Assembly (NCBI RefSeq): GCF_015694525.1
Contig: NZ_JADQDM010000018.1
Coordinates: forward strand, 1 to 64,000
Length of the DNA: 64,000 bases
Direction of reading: 5' to 3'
Origin: Hymenobacter ruricola
Lineage (GTDB): Bacteria > Bacteroidota > Bacteroidia > Cytophagales > Hymenobacteraceae
A program made the translations under genes and the position numbers. Of this stretch, positions 8,230-16,589 are shown piece after piece. Position 1 is the first letter of the stretch; each line of letters starts with the position of its first letter. The notes under the pieces were generated by a model, which saw only the letters and a program-made list of their open reading frames with translations, was not told where the DNA came from and made no database searches.

Positions 8230-8276
8230 CGCCCCCGTCCCGGCTCCGTATAGCCGGGGCGGGGGCGTTGGTTTTA
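8230..8276 (+). terminator. GC-rich rho-independent terminator after T9SS gene
   Basis: A 16-bp stem (8230-8245 with 8252-8267, one mismatch) is followed by TTGGTTTT. The arm reads CGCCCCCGTCCCGGCT. It terminates the T9SS substrate gene. Sequence and flanks (ACAACCC before, GTTTT after) closely match the element at 5709, so the two probably share an origin. Confidence 0.8.
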
Positions 8277-8321
8277 GCGCCGCCCGCTCTTCCTTTTATT
8301 ACCCCAAACACCCCCTCCGCC

Positions 8322-8663
8322 ATGCAGGACAAAGAAGAAGAACGGTCGCTTGTCAACGTTGAAAACAAACTGACCAAGGACGGCTTCACCCAGGATTTCA
8401 ACGTCGTGGATGGCCGCCTGCAAACCATCGGCAACGACTCGAACAAGAGCTACGGCCCCGACGAAGTCACCATCGTAGACTTCTACCGCTTCGAGGGCGA
8501 AAGCAACCCCGACGACATGTCCATCCTCTACGCCATTGAGGCCAACGACGGCGTGCGCGGCACCATTTCCTCGGCTTACGGCGTGTACGCCGACTCCGAC
8601 ACCGACGAGTTTCTCAAGCAAGTAGAAGACCTGGGCAAGAACCTGATGAAGGGACACAAGTAA
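8322..8663 (+). CDS. Conserved small Bacteroidota protein of unknown function (113 aa)
   Basis: The 113-residue cytosolic product is acidic, with a DGFTQDFNVVDGRL segment and a central VDFYRFEGESNPDDMSILYA motif. It then has VRGTISSAYGVYADSDTDEF. This pattern is recurrent in Bacteroidota proteins that databases sometimes label phosphoribosylpyrophosphate synthetase. The label is doubtful: the PRPP-binding loop and the length of a real PRPP synthetase are missing. ATG 8322 is chosen because upstream in-frame codons back to 8268 fall in the terminator. It is flanked by a terminator and a long palindrome, so it is probably monocistronic. Confidence 0.78.
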   Translation: MQDKEEERSLVNVENKLTKDGFTQDFNVVDGRLQTIGNDSNKSYGPDEVTIVDFYRFEGESNPDDMSILYAIEANDGVRGTISSAYGVYADSDTDEFLKQVEDLGKNLMKGHK

Positions 8664-8684
8664 GACACCTGTGTCCGTTTGCAA

Positions 8685-8784
8685 AAGAACGTCATGCTGA
8701 GCTTGCCGAAGCATCTCTACCGCACAACTAATTCTAGTTAGTGTTGTAGTAGAGATGCTTCGACAAGCTTAGAATGACGTTCTT
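8685..8784. repeat. Long palindromic intergenic repeat, family A
   Basis: Arms at 8685-8720 and 8749-8784 (36 nt, three mismatches) begin AAGAACGTCATGCTGAGC and end CATCTCTAC. The loop is 28 nt and AT-rich. It lies between convergent genes (8322-8663 and 8803-9822). The right arm is followed by a T-rich run, so it may also terminate transcription. Here the arms have begun to diverge, unlike the copies at 1 and 14814. Confidence 0.85.
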
Positions 8785-8802
8785 TTTTAACCTATTCGCC
8801 GT

Positions 8803-9822
8803 TCAGCCCCACACCTTGGTGCCTTCCGAGCAGTTGCGGCACATCTCAATCTGGTCGCGGCCTTTAAGGAGGCTGCTGCGGAAGCGCTGGTACTTGGGGC
8901 CGCGCCAGAGCTGGGCGAAGGTTTCGGTTTTGAGGTCGCCCTGGCGGTATTCGGCGTCTTTGTCGAAGCAGCAGGGCACCACCAGGCCGTCCCAGGTGAT
9001 GACGCAGGAGTGCCACATTTTCCAGCAGTGGTTGACGAGCTTGTTTTTCAGGCTCCAGGTGCCGTTGGCGTTGTTCTGGTAGCGCGAATAGTAATCAATG
9101 GTCGGGATGAGCGGAGAGCCGTGCTCATGGTCGTAAATCTGGGCGGTTTTGAACCACACATCGTCCACACCCAGCGCGGTGGCCAGCTGTTTGGCGTCGT
9201 CAATCTGGTGCTCGTTGGGCCGCACCACCAGGAACTGAAAGATGATGCGCGGCGTGTCCGAGTTCAGCTCTTTGCGCCACTTCACCACGTTGCGGGTGCC
9301 TTCGAGCACTTTCTCCAGCTTGCCGCCCACGCGGTACTGCTGGTACACGTCCTGCGTGGTGCCATCGAGGGAAATGATAAGGCGGTCGAGGCCGCTTTCC
9401 ACGGTTTTGCGGGCGTTCTGGTCGTTGAGGTAGTGGGCGTTGGTGCTGGTGGCGGTGTAAATGCCTTTATCGGCCGCATACTTCACCAGCTCCAGAAACT
9501 GCGGGTGCAGGTAGGGCTCGCCCTGAAAGTAGAAAATGAGGTACCACAGGCGGCTGGCCACTTCGTCGATGGTGCGCTTGAACAAGTCGCCCTGCAGCAT
9601 GCCCGTGGGCCGCGTGAAAGAGCGCAGGCCGCTGGGGCACTCGGGGCAGCGCAGGTTGCAGCTGGTGGTGGGCTCGAAGCTCAGGGCCATGGGCAGGCCG
9701 CGCAGGCGGGCCTTGCCGGTGAGCTTGCTCAGGATGTAGGACCCCACGATTTGGGCCGTGTTCCAGACCCGCAGCGGCGTGGCTTTCGAGAGAATGTTGA
9801 GGCCGTCGGTGAGCGTGGACAT
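8803..9822 (-). CDS. Radical SAM / SPASM domain protein
   Basis: The protein is a cytosolic iron-sulfur enzyme that generates a 5'-deoxyadenosyl radical. The 339 residues show the cluster motif Cys55-x3-Cys59-x2-Cys62 (SCNLRCPEC), then YFQGEPYLHPQF and LIISLDGTTQDVYQQYR. A C-terminal SPASM-type Cys set (HCWKMWHSC, VVPCCFD, MCRNC) probably holds auxiliary clusters. ATG 9822 is preferred; the frame runs on to 9885, but that part is inside the inverted repeat at 9842-9917. No short peptide precursor is evident next to it, so a role in peptide maturation is not supported. Another possibility is modification of a lipid or surface sugar. The substrate is unknown. Confidence 0.9.
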   Translation of the reverse strand: MSTLTDGLNILSKATPLRVWNTAQIVGSYILSKLTGKARLRGLPMALSFEPTTSCNLRCPECPSGLRSFTRPTGMLQGDLFKRTIDEVASRLWYLIFYFQGEPYLHPQFLELVKYAADKGIYTATSTNAHYLNDQNARKTVESGLDRLIISLDGTTQDVYQQYRVGGKLEKVLEGTRNVVKWRKELNSDTPRIIFQFLVVRPNEHQIDDAKQLATALGVDDVWFKTAQIYDHEHGSPLIPTIDYYSRYQNNANGTWSLKNKLVNHCWKMWHSCVITWDGLVVPCCFDKDAEYRQGDLKTETFAQLWRGPKYQRFRSSLLKGRDQIEMCRNCSEGTKVWG

Positions 9823-9841
9823 GAAAGCGGGATAAAGCAGC

Positions 9842-9917
9842 AGCGCGAACTTTGTAGTTCGCGTCCCCGCGCCGGCCAATGGCATCGTGCGGGGACGCGA
9901 ACTACAAAGTTCGCGCT
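9842..9917. repeat. Perfect 29-bp palindrome with nested hairpins
   Basis: Positions 9842-9870 and 9889-9917 are a perfect 29-bp inverted repeat with an 18-nt loop. Each arm contains its own hairpin (GCGAACT TTGT AGTTCGC). The sequence is unrelated to families A and B. It lies between two minus-strand genes, downstream of the TlpA-like gene and just upstream of the radical SAM gene start at 9822. It could therefore act as a 3' terminator/stabiliser for one and a 5' element for the other. Confidence 0.88.
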
Positions 9918-9940
9918 ACTTAAGTTACGGCTCGGTGCGG

Positions 9941-11557
9941 CTACTTCTTTGTGGCCGGAAGTTCGATGGCGCTGGTGTAGGTGCTGGCCTTGCCGAACGA
10001 CTGGTTGATTTCGTCGATGGCGGCGCGGCTGCTCAGGCGCTTGGGCTTGGTGTTGAGGAAGGTGCCGTCTTCGCCCACCAGCATGTAGGTGGGCACTTCC
10101 TGCAGGGCATATTCCTTGGCAATTGCCGAGCGCAGGCCGCCGCCGGGCACGCGCACTTGCACGCCGGGCAGTTTTTTCACGGTCACCAGCGACTTCCAGG
10201 CCTGCTCGTTCTCGTCCAGCGCGATGTTGATGAAGGCAATGTTCTTGCCCTCAAACTTGCGCATCAGCTCCTGGGCGTAGGCCAGGTCGCGCAGGCAGAG
10301 GCCGTTGGTGCTTTTCCAGAAGTTGAGGTACACCAGCTTGCCGGCAAAATCGTGCAGGTGCACCGTGTCGCCGGTGGCGGTGGCCAGCTTGAAATCGGGC
10401 GCGGGCGCGCCGATGGCAAACTCCTTGTGCCGGTCGAAATCGGTTTGCAGCGTGGGGAAATACTGGTTCTTGGGGTCGTAGTTGCGGAAATCGGCCAGCA
10501 TGGCGGCCGACTGCTTCACGTGCCCGAACCGGAACGACTCCTGCAGGATGCGGCCCAGAATGATGGCGCGCGTGGGGCCGGTGAGCTTCTTGCTGGCCAG
10601 GGCGTAGGAGGCCGGATAGAAATCCGGGTCGGTGCGCTGGTGCTTGTCCTGGGCCACGGCGAAGTGCACGTAGTTGAGCAGGAATTCGTGGTACAGCTCG
10701 CTTTGGGCGGCGTTGGGGTCGTTCAGCAGGCCGGGCTCGCGCAGGAAATTGTAGTAGTCGGGCGCCATTTTCAGCCGGCCTTCGGTGTTCACCACCTGCT
10801 CGCGCAGGTCCTGGAAGGTGAGCTTGTCGTTGGCGTAGGCGTAAACGACCTCGGCGTGGGCGTAGTTATAGAAGTCCTGCGTGAACGACTGCTTGGCGGC
10901 GTGGTCTTCCAGAAACTCGAACTCGTGCTTGCGGCGGTACTCCAGGAAGGACAGGAAGGGCGCTTCGTAAAGCTGAATGTTGTCGGGCAGCACCTGGAAG
11001 CCGTCGTTTTCCACAAACTGGGCGTCGGCTTCCACCAGGTAGTTGTTGGCGTTGGCGCCCTGCTGGCGGTGGCGCTGCTCGTCGGTCAGGTTCGAGCCGT
11101 TGCGCAGCTTGGTGGCCAGGCCCGTAGGCACGTCGTTGGCCTTGAAGCGCAGCGTGCCCGACATGTCGTTGCCTTTGAAACGGGCCTCAATGTCGGTGCC
11201 GGGGTCGAGGTAGAGCGGGGCCACGTCGTCGCCGTACACCAGGTCGGCCTTGGTGGGCCCGTTCACCGGCACGGCCAGCCGGAATTCGCCCTTGTCGCCG
11301 ATTTTGGCGCGAAACAGCTTGTCCTTGGGGTCGAGCGGGTTTTCGCGCAGCGAAATGGACACTGAGTCGGTGGTGGGGCCGCTGATGCGGCCCGTGAGCG
11401 TGGCCGTGCCCCCAGCCGTGGTCTCGGCCGGGGCTTTGCGGGCCGCGGCGCCCACCACGGTGGTAGTGGTACGCCCCTGCCCGTGGCCCAGCAGCGGCCC
11501 CAGCAACAGCGCCGCGCCCAGCAACCGACGCGCGTATAGAGTGAGAGAGGACATCAT
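9941..11557 (-). CDS. TlpA-like thioredoxin-fold protein with a degenerate active site
   Basis: The 538-residue protein has a signal peptide (about residues 1-28). A DUF4369-like or novel N-terminal beta region and a long helical middle part follow. A C-terminal thioredoxin fold begins near residue 383 (IGAPAPDFKL). At the usual WCxxC position the sequence reads FWKSTNGLC, so the nucleophilic first Cys is Asn418 and only Cys421 remains. The cis-Pro region (LQEVPTYMLVGEDG) is kept. Loss of the first Cys argues against disulfide reductase activity; a binding or scaffold role is possible. It is probably periplasmic or anchored. The start is ATG 11557 (or 11554). A promoter about 125 nt upstream is listed separately. 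Confidence 0.86.
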   Translation of the reverse strand: MMSSLTLYARRLLGAALLLGPLLGHGQGRTTTTVVGAAARKAPAETTAGGTATLTGRISGPTTDSVSISLRENPLDPKDKLFRAKIGDKGEFRLAVPVNGPTKADLVYGDDVAPLYLDPGTDIEARFKGNDMSGTLRFKANDVPTGLATKLRNGSNLTDEQRHRQQGANANNYLVEADAQFVENDGFQVLPDNIQLYEAPFLSFLEYRRKHEFEFLEDHAAKQSFTQDFYNYAHAEVVYAYANDKLTFQDLREQVVNTEGRLKMAPDYYNFLREPGLLNDPNAAQSELYHEFLLNYVHFAVAQDKHQRTDPDFYPASYALASKKLTGPTRAIILGRILQESFRFGHVKQSAAMLADFRNYDPKNQYFPTLQTDFDRHKEFAIGAPAPDFKLATATGDTVHLHDFAGKLVYLNFWKSTNGLCLRDLAYAQELMRKFEGKNIAFINIALDENEQAWKSLVTVKKLPGVQVRVPGGGLRSAIAKEYALQEVPTYMLVGEDGTFLNTKPKRLSSRAAIDEINQSFGKASTYTSAIELPATKK

Positions 11558-11681
11558 ATCACGAAATGACCAGCGACCAACAAGCGCCGGCAATTGCCAA
11601 AAATCGACTAAACAACAAAAGGCTTTTAGCGCCGTTACCTATAGTTTCGCGGTAAAAGCATATCAGCACTCCGAAGATACG

Positions 11682-11705
11682 GCGTTTTGATTTATAAAAT
11701 CCAAA
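11682..11705 (-). promoter_or_regulatory. Predicted promoter of the TlpA-like gene
   Basis: On the minus strand, TTTG (plus 11702-11705) is followed after about 12-16 nt of AT-rich DNA by TATCTTCG (plus 11682-11689). The second box is a one-base variant of TAnnTTTG. The start codon is at 11557, implying a leader of roughly 120 nt. Spacing is on the short side, so the -33 assignment is uncertain. Confidence 0.4.
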
Positions 11706-11801
11706 TCCTGCGACAGTTTTTTTGAGCGCCTCTGCCGCCCCCTACTCGACGGAGCCCGTTCCGGCCCGAGGGCACTGACTGATACTCAGCGTGCTTTTTG
11801 G

Positions 11802-13199
11802 CTAGCCGAATAGGCCATTGAGCACTTCGTCGAGGCGGCTCACGGCTTGCACTTTCAACCCAAACCTGGCTAAGTCCAACCCTTTGCCGTTGAACTGAGA
11901 CACGTACATTTCGCGGAATCCCAGCTTTTCGGCTTCGGCCAGGCGCTGGTCGAGGCGCGAGACAGCGCGGATTTCGCCGCTCAGCCCGACTTCCGCGGCC
12001 AGGCACACGTTGCCGGGAATGGGCAGGTCGTTCAGCGACGACACCACGGCGGCGCACACGGCCATGTCGAGGGCGGGGTCGTCGAGGCGCAGGCCGCCGG
12101 CGATGTTCAGGAACACGTCGTGCTGACCCAGGCGCAGGCCGGCGCGCTTCTCGAGCACGGCCAGCAGCATTTGCAGGCGCTTGGCGTCGAAGCCGGTGCT
12201 GCTGCGCTGCGGGGTGCCGTAGGCGGTGGGCGAAACGAGGGCCTGCACCTCCACCAGCAGCGGGCGGTTGCCCTCCAGGGTGGCCCCGATGGCCATGCCG
12301 CTCAGGCTTTCGCCGCGTTGCGAGAGCAGGATTTCGCTCGGGTTGCTCACCTGGCGCAGGCCGTCGCCCTGCATCTCGTAAATACCCAGCTCCGAGGTGC
12401 TGCCGAAGCGGTTTTTGGTGGTGCGCAGGATGCGGTAGCTCAGGTGCCGGTCGCCTTCGAACTGCAGCACGGTGTCTACCATGTGCTCCAGGATTTTGGG
12501 GCCCGCAATGCTGCCGTCCTTCGTGATGTGGCCGATGAGCAGCACGGGCGTGCTGGTTTCCTTGGCAAATTTCAGGAACTCCGCCGTGCACTCGCGCACC
12601 TGGCTCACGCTGCCGGCGCCGCTTTCCACCAGCGTGGAGTGCATGGTCTGGATGGAGTCGATGACGAGGATGTTGGGCTGCACCTGGTCAATCTGGCGGA
12701 AGATGTTCTGGGTGTTGGTTTCGGTGAGGATGTAGCAGCCCGACTGCTGGCCGGCGGCCATGCGCTCGGCCCGCATCTTGATTTGGGCTTCGCTTTCCTC
12801 ACCGCTCACGTAGAGCACCTTCATATTCTTCAGGCTAAGGGCAATCTGGAGCATGAGGGTGCTCTTGCCGATGCCCGGCTCGCCGCCGATGAGGATGATG
12901 GAACCCGGCACGATGCCGCCGCCGAGCACGCGGTTCAACTCGCCGTCGGGGGTGATGATGCGGGGCTCGTCTTCGACCAGGATGTCGCCGAGTTGGACGG
13001 ACTTGGCGGCTTTGGCCAGGTTGCCGCCGGGCACGGTGCTGGCGGGCTTCCACTGGCCGGTGGTGCTGGCCACGGTTTCTTTCTGGACGACTTCTTCGAC
13101 GTAGGTGTTCCACTCGCCGCAGGCCGGGCAGCGGCCTATCCATTTGGCCGACTGCGCGCCGCAGTTCTGGCAAAAAAATACGGTTCTAGCTTTGGCCAT
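11802..13199 (-). CDS. radA: DNA repair protein RadA
   Basis: RadA is a RecA-like ATPase that promotes branch migration in homologous recombination. The 465 residues show the N-terminal zinc finger (Cys10, Cys13, Cys24, Cys27), then a RecA-type ATPase with Walker A GGEPGIGKST near residue 105. The RadA signature KNRFGSTSELGIYEM follows in the middle, and then a C-terminal Lon-like domain with LRLDDPALDMAV and GEIRAVSRLDQRL. Length is normal. ATG 13199 directly precedes the zinc finger. It is transcribed divergently from the histidine kinase at 13374, with 174 nt between them. Confidence 0.98.
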   Translation of the reverse strand: MAKARTVFFCQNCGAQSAKWIGRCPACGEWNTYVEEVVQKETVASTTGQWKPASTVPGGNLAKAAKSVQLGDILVEDEPRIITPDGELNRVLGGGIVPGSIILIGGEPGIGKSTLMLQIALSLKNMKVLYVSGEESEAQIKMRAERMAAGQQSGCYILTETNTQNIFRQIDQVQPNILVIDSIQTMHSTLVESGAGSVSQVRECTAEFLKFAKETSTPVLLIGHITKDGSIAGPKILEHMVDTVLQFEGDRHLSYRILRTTKNRFGSTSELGIYEMQGDGLRQVSNPSEILLSQRGESLSGMAIGATLEGNRPLLVEVQALVSPTAYGTPQRSSTGFDAKRLQMLLAVLEKRAGLRLGQHDVFLNIAGGLRLDDPALDMAVCAAVVSSLNDLPIPGNVCLAAEVGLSGEIRAVSRLDQRLAEAEKLGFREMYVSQFNGKGLDLARFGLKVQAVSRLDEVLNGLFG

Positions 13200-13373
13200 G
13201 AAAGAGTTATTTTCGGGAAATTTAGATACTTAATTACAAGGCCGCCGGAACCGAAAAAGTTGCCTCAAACCGGAAGCATTTCCCCTTCTGACCCATCTGC
13301 TGAAAGGCGCAAGGTACAACCTCGCGCCGCCGGCACCGGGTCAACATTACGCCCGTCGTCGGGTTGCTAGCTC

Positions 13374-14795
13374 ATGGTCGAAATCCCCCCCCTCACCGCC
13401 GCCGACTTGGCCACCGTCACCGCCTTCGCCGGCCTGCCCGACGCCACCCTGGACTGGCTGCTGGCCCACGGCACCGGCCGCACTGCCGCCCACGGCGAAA
13501 CCCTGTTCGAGCCCGGCGCCCCGGCCGAGCTGATGGTGGCCGTCATCCGAGGCGGCATCCAGTTCTACGCCGCGAAGGGAGCTCAGCGCGACCCCATTTT
13601 CCGCGTCGAGGCCGGGCAGGTGACGGGCGTGCTGCCCTACTCGCGGCTGCGCATCATCAACAACCAGGGCACGGCTGTGGGCGACACGTGGCTCTACGCC
13701 CTGCACCGTAACCAGTTTCCGGCCCTGGAGCAGGCCAGCCCCGAGCTCACCCAGCGCCTGGTGGGCGTGATGAACGACCGCAGCCGCGACCAGGTGCGCA
13801 ACCAAGAGCGCGACGACAAGCTGCGTGCCCTGGGCAAGCTCTCGGCTGGCCTCGCCCACGAGCTCAACAACCCCGCCGCTGCCATTGCCCGCGCCGCCCA
13901 GGCCCTGGCCAAACAGGCCACCACCAAACCGAAACTGCTCCAGGAGCTGATAGCGCAATGCCCGGACCCGAGTGCCCTGTTTGCGTTTGCGGCGCTGGCG
14001 GTGCCGGTGGCCGCCACGGCCGAAGCGCCCCCGCTGCACCTCTCGCCCATGCAGCAATCGCAGCGCGAAGACGAGCTGGCCGACTGGCTCACGGACCAAG
14101 GCGTGGCCGACGCGTACCGCATCGCGCCGGGGCTGGTCGAAACCGGTTTGACGGAGCAAACCCTGGGCGCTGCGGCCGAGGTGCTGCCGCCCGCCGCCCG
14201 GCCGGCCGCCTTTGCTTGGCTGGAGTGCCAGCAGTCGACACTGCGCCTGATTCACGACGTGCAGGAAGCCGGCGCCCGCATCAGCAAGCTGGTGGCCGAC
14301 GTGAAAACCTACTCGCACATGGACCGCGCCGGCGGCTTCGAGCTGCTTGACCTTACCGCCGGCCTCGACAGCACGCTCAACATGCTGGGCTACCAGCTGC
14401 GCGAAAAGAACGTGCGCCTCACCCGCGACTACGCCCCCGACCTGCCCCAGATTCGCGGCCAGGTCAGCAGCCTCAACCAGGTTTGGACCAACCTCATCGA
14501 CAACGCCCTTGACGCCCTGCCCGCGCAAGGCGGCGAACTCACGCTGCGCACCCGCCGCGAAGGCGATTTCGTGCGCGTGTTTCTCATTGATAACGGTTCA
14601 GGCATCCCGGCGGACGTGCTGCCGCATATTTTTGAGCCGTTTTACACCACCAAGCAAGCCGGCTCCGGCTCTGGCCTGGGGCTCGATATCGCGCAGCGCA
14701 TCATCCGGCAGCACGACGGGCGGCTGGAAGTTGATTCCAAGCCGGGGCGTACCGAGTTTTGCGCCTGGCTGCCGGTGGCCGCGCCGTTGGCATAA
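13374..14795 (+). CDS. Soluble sensor histidine kinase with cyclic-nucleotide-binding-like domain
   Basis: The 473-residue protein has no membrane segment. Residues 10-130 resemble a Crp-type cyclic-nucleotide-binding domain (GETLFEPGAPAELMVAVIRGG). The HisKA box is GLAHELNNPAAA with His162. The HATPase part has the N box (QVWTNLIDNALDALP), G1 (LIDNGSGIPADVLPHIFEPFY) and G2 (GSGSGLGLDI). An Ala/Gln-rich insert of roughly 100 residues separates HisKA from the last dimerisation helix. It is followed after 131 nt by a receiver-oxidoreductase fusion, its likely partner. Codons 4-7 contain a run of eight C. The ligand is not known; the domain could sense something other than cAMP. Confidence 0.9.
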   Translation: MVEIPPLTAADLATVTAFAGLPDATLDWLLAHGTGRTAAHGETLFEPGAPAELMVAVIRGGIQFYAAKGAQRDPIFRVEAGQVTGVLPYSRLRIINNQGTAVGDTWLYALHRNQFPALEQASPELTQRLVGVMNDRSRDQVRNQERDDKLRALGKLSAGLAHELNNPAAAIARAAQALAKQATTKPKLLQELIAQCPDPSALFAFAALAVPVAATAEAPPLHLSPMQQSQREDELADWLTDQGVADAYRIAPGLVETGLTEQTLGAAAEVLPPAARPAAFAWLECQQSTLRLIHDVQEAGARISKLVADVKTYSHMDRAGGFELLDLTAGLDSTLNMLGYQLREKNVRLTRDYAPDLPQIRGQVSSLNQVWTNLIDNALDALPAQGGELTLRTRREGDFVRVFLIDNGSGIPADVLPHIFEPFYTTKQAGSGSGLGLDIAQRIIRQHDGRLEVDSKPGRTEFCAWLPVAAPLA

Positions 14796-14813
14796 TTTAA
14801 AACACAATCCTTT

Positions 14814-14908
14814 GAACGTCATGCAGAGCGCAGCGAAGCATCTCTACCGCGAAGAGTAAATAATTGTTATTGCGGTAGAGATGCTTCGCTGCGCTCTGCA
14901 TGACGTTC
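14814..14908. repeat. Long palindromic intergenic repeat, family A (perfect 37-bp arms)
   Basis: Positions 14814-14850 and 14872-14908 form a perfect 37-bp inverted repeat with a 21-nt loop. The arm starts GAACGTCATGCAGAGCGCAG and ends CATCTCTACCGC. It lies inside the apparent kinase/receiver operon and ends 18 nt before the next ATG, so transcripts reading through would have a very stable hairpin just ahead of the downstream gene. Confidence 0.93.
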
Positions 14909-14926
14909 TCTCTCAGAAAACAACCC

Positions 14927-16585
14927 ATGGCCACTCCCAAACCCATCATTCTCGCCGTCGACGACGACCCCCAGGTGCTGGCCGCCATCGCCCGCGACCT
15001 GCGCCAGGAGTTCAGCCAAGACTACCGCATCGTGCGCGTCAATTCCGGCCCCGAAGCCCTCGAAACCATCAGGGAACTGCACGCCAAGGAAGAACCCCTG
15101 GCCCTGATTATCGCCGACCAGCGCATGCCCCAGCTCGAAGGCGTGGAGCTGCTCACGGCCTCGCGGGAGTTTTTCCCGGAGACCAAGCGCGTGCTCCTCA
15201 CGGCCTACGCCGACACCGAGGCCGCCGTGCGCGCCATCAACTCGGCCCGGCTCGACCACTACCTGATGAAGCCCTGGGACCCGCCCGAAAACCTCCTCTA
15301 CCCCACCCTGCACGACCTACTGGACGCCTGGCAGGCCACTCACAAGCCCAAGTTCGACGGCGTGCGCCTGATTGGCTTTCAATGGTCGCCGCTCTCGCAC
15401 GAGCTCAAGGATTTCCTCAGCGGCTACATGGTGGGCTACCAGTGGCTCGACTACGAAACCAGCGCCGAAGCCCAAGCCCTGGTGAAAGCCCGCGGCTTCG
15501 AATCCACCGACCTGCCCCTCATCATCTGCGCCGACGGCAAGGCCGTGGCCAACCCCAGCAAGACCGACCTCGCCAATCACCTCGGCATCGCCAACCAGCC
15601 CTTGCAGGAGATGTACGACGTGGTGGTGGTGGGCGCCGGCCCCAGCGGCCTGGCCGCCGCCGTGTACGGCGCCAGCGAAGGCCTCAAAACCCTCATCATT
15701 GAGCGCCAGACGCCCGGCGGCCAGGCGGGCACCAGCTCGCGCATCGAGAACTACCTGGGCTTCCCCACCGGCCTGAGCGGCGCCGAGCTGGCCTTCCGCT
15801 CCTGGACCCAGGCCATCCGCCTCGGCGCCGAGTTTCTGGCGCCGCAGGAAGTCACCAATCTCTGCATTCAGGACGGCTACAAGGTCCTCACTCTGGGCGA
15901 TGGCCGCGAGGTGAGCACCAAGGCCGTGGTGCTGAGCACCGGCGTGAGCTACCGCACGCTCGACGTGCCGGGCATGGACCGCCTCAGCGGCGCGGGCGTG
16001 TACTACGGCGCGGCCCGCACCGAGGCCCGCAGCTGCGACGAGCAGGACGTGTACATCGTGGGCGGCGGCAACTCGGCCGGGCAGGCGGCCATGTACCTGG
16101 CCACCTATGCCCGCAAAGTTTACATTGTCATCCGCGGGGCCAATCTGGCCGCCAGCATGTCGGCGTATTTGATTGAGCAGATTCGCAACACGCCCAACAT
16201 CGAGCTGCTGCCCTTCTCCCAAATCCGGGAAGTGTGCGGCCAGGACCACCTCGAAGCCGTGATGATTGACATCAACGGCACCGTGGAGAAGCGGCCAGCG
16301 CGGGCGCTGTTCGTCTTCATCGGCGCCAAGCCCAGCACCGAATGGGTGTGCGACCAAGTGGTGTGCGACGGCAAAGGCTTCGTCCTCACCGGCCGCGACC
16401 TCGTGGCCGACCCGCGCTACGCCCAAATCTGGAAAAAGACCAGGGAGCCTTATCTGCTCGAAACCTGCGTGCCGGGCATCTTTTCGGCCGGCGACAGCCG
16501 CGCCGGCGCCATGGCCCGCGTGGCCTCGGCCGTGGGCGAGGGCAGCATGGCCATCAAGTTCGTGCACCAGTACCTCGACGAGTAG
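14927..16585 (+). CDS. Fused receiver / glutaredoxin-like / thioredoxin reductase-like flavoprotein
   Basis: The 552-residue protein has three parts. Residues 5-130 are a receiver domain (VDDDPQV, Asp64 in [10 protein letters not shown], Lys115 in YLMKPWD). Residues 145-222 look like a glutaredoxin/thioredoxin-fold domain without CxxC ([10 protein letters not shown] at the active-site position, LPLIICADG later). Residues 229-552 are an FAD/NAD(P)H oxidoreductase ([48 protein letters not shown]). The CATC redox pair of true thioredoxin reductases is absent; the equivalent stretch is [15 protein letters not shown]. The start at ATG 14927 removes repeat-encoded codons. It is likely controlled by phosphotransfer from the kinase at 13374. 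The reaction and electron acceptor are unknown. Confidence 0.9.
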   Translation: MATPKPIILAVDDDPQVLAAIARDLRQEFSQDYRIVRVNSGPEALETIRELHAKEEPLALIIADQRMPQLEGVELLTASREFFPETKRVLLTAYADTEAAVRAINSARLDHYLMKPWDPPENLLYPTLHDLLDAWQATHKPKFDGVRLIGFQWSPLSHELKDFLSGYMVGYQWLDYETSAEAQALVKARGFESTDLPLIICADGKAVANPSKTDLANHLGIANQPLQEMYDVVVVGAGPSGLAAAVYGASEGLKTLIIERQTPGGQAGTSSRIENYLGFPTGLSGAELAFRSWTQAIRLGAEFLAPQEVTNLCIQDGYKVLTLGDGREVSTKAVVLSTGVSYRTLDVPGMDRLSGAGVYYGAARTEARSCDEQDVYIVGGGNSAGQAAMYLATYARKVYIVIRGANLAASMSAYLIEQIRNTPNIELLPFSQIREVCGQDHLEAVMIDINGTVEKRPARALFVFIGAKPSTEWVCDQVVCDGKGFVLTGRDLVADPRYAQIWKKTREPYLLETCVPGIFSAGDSRAGAMARVASAVGEGSMAIKFVHQYLDE

Positions 16586-16589
16586 GGCG

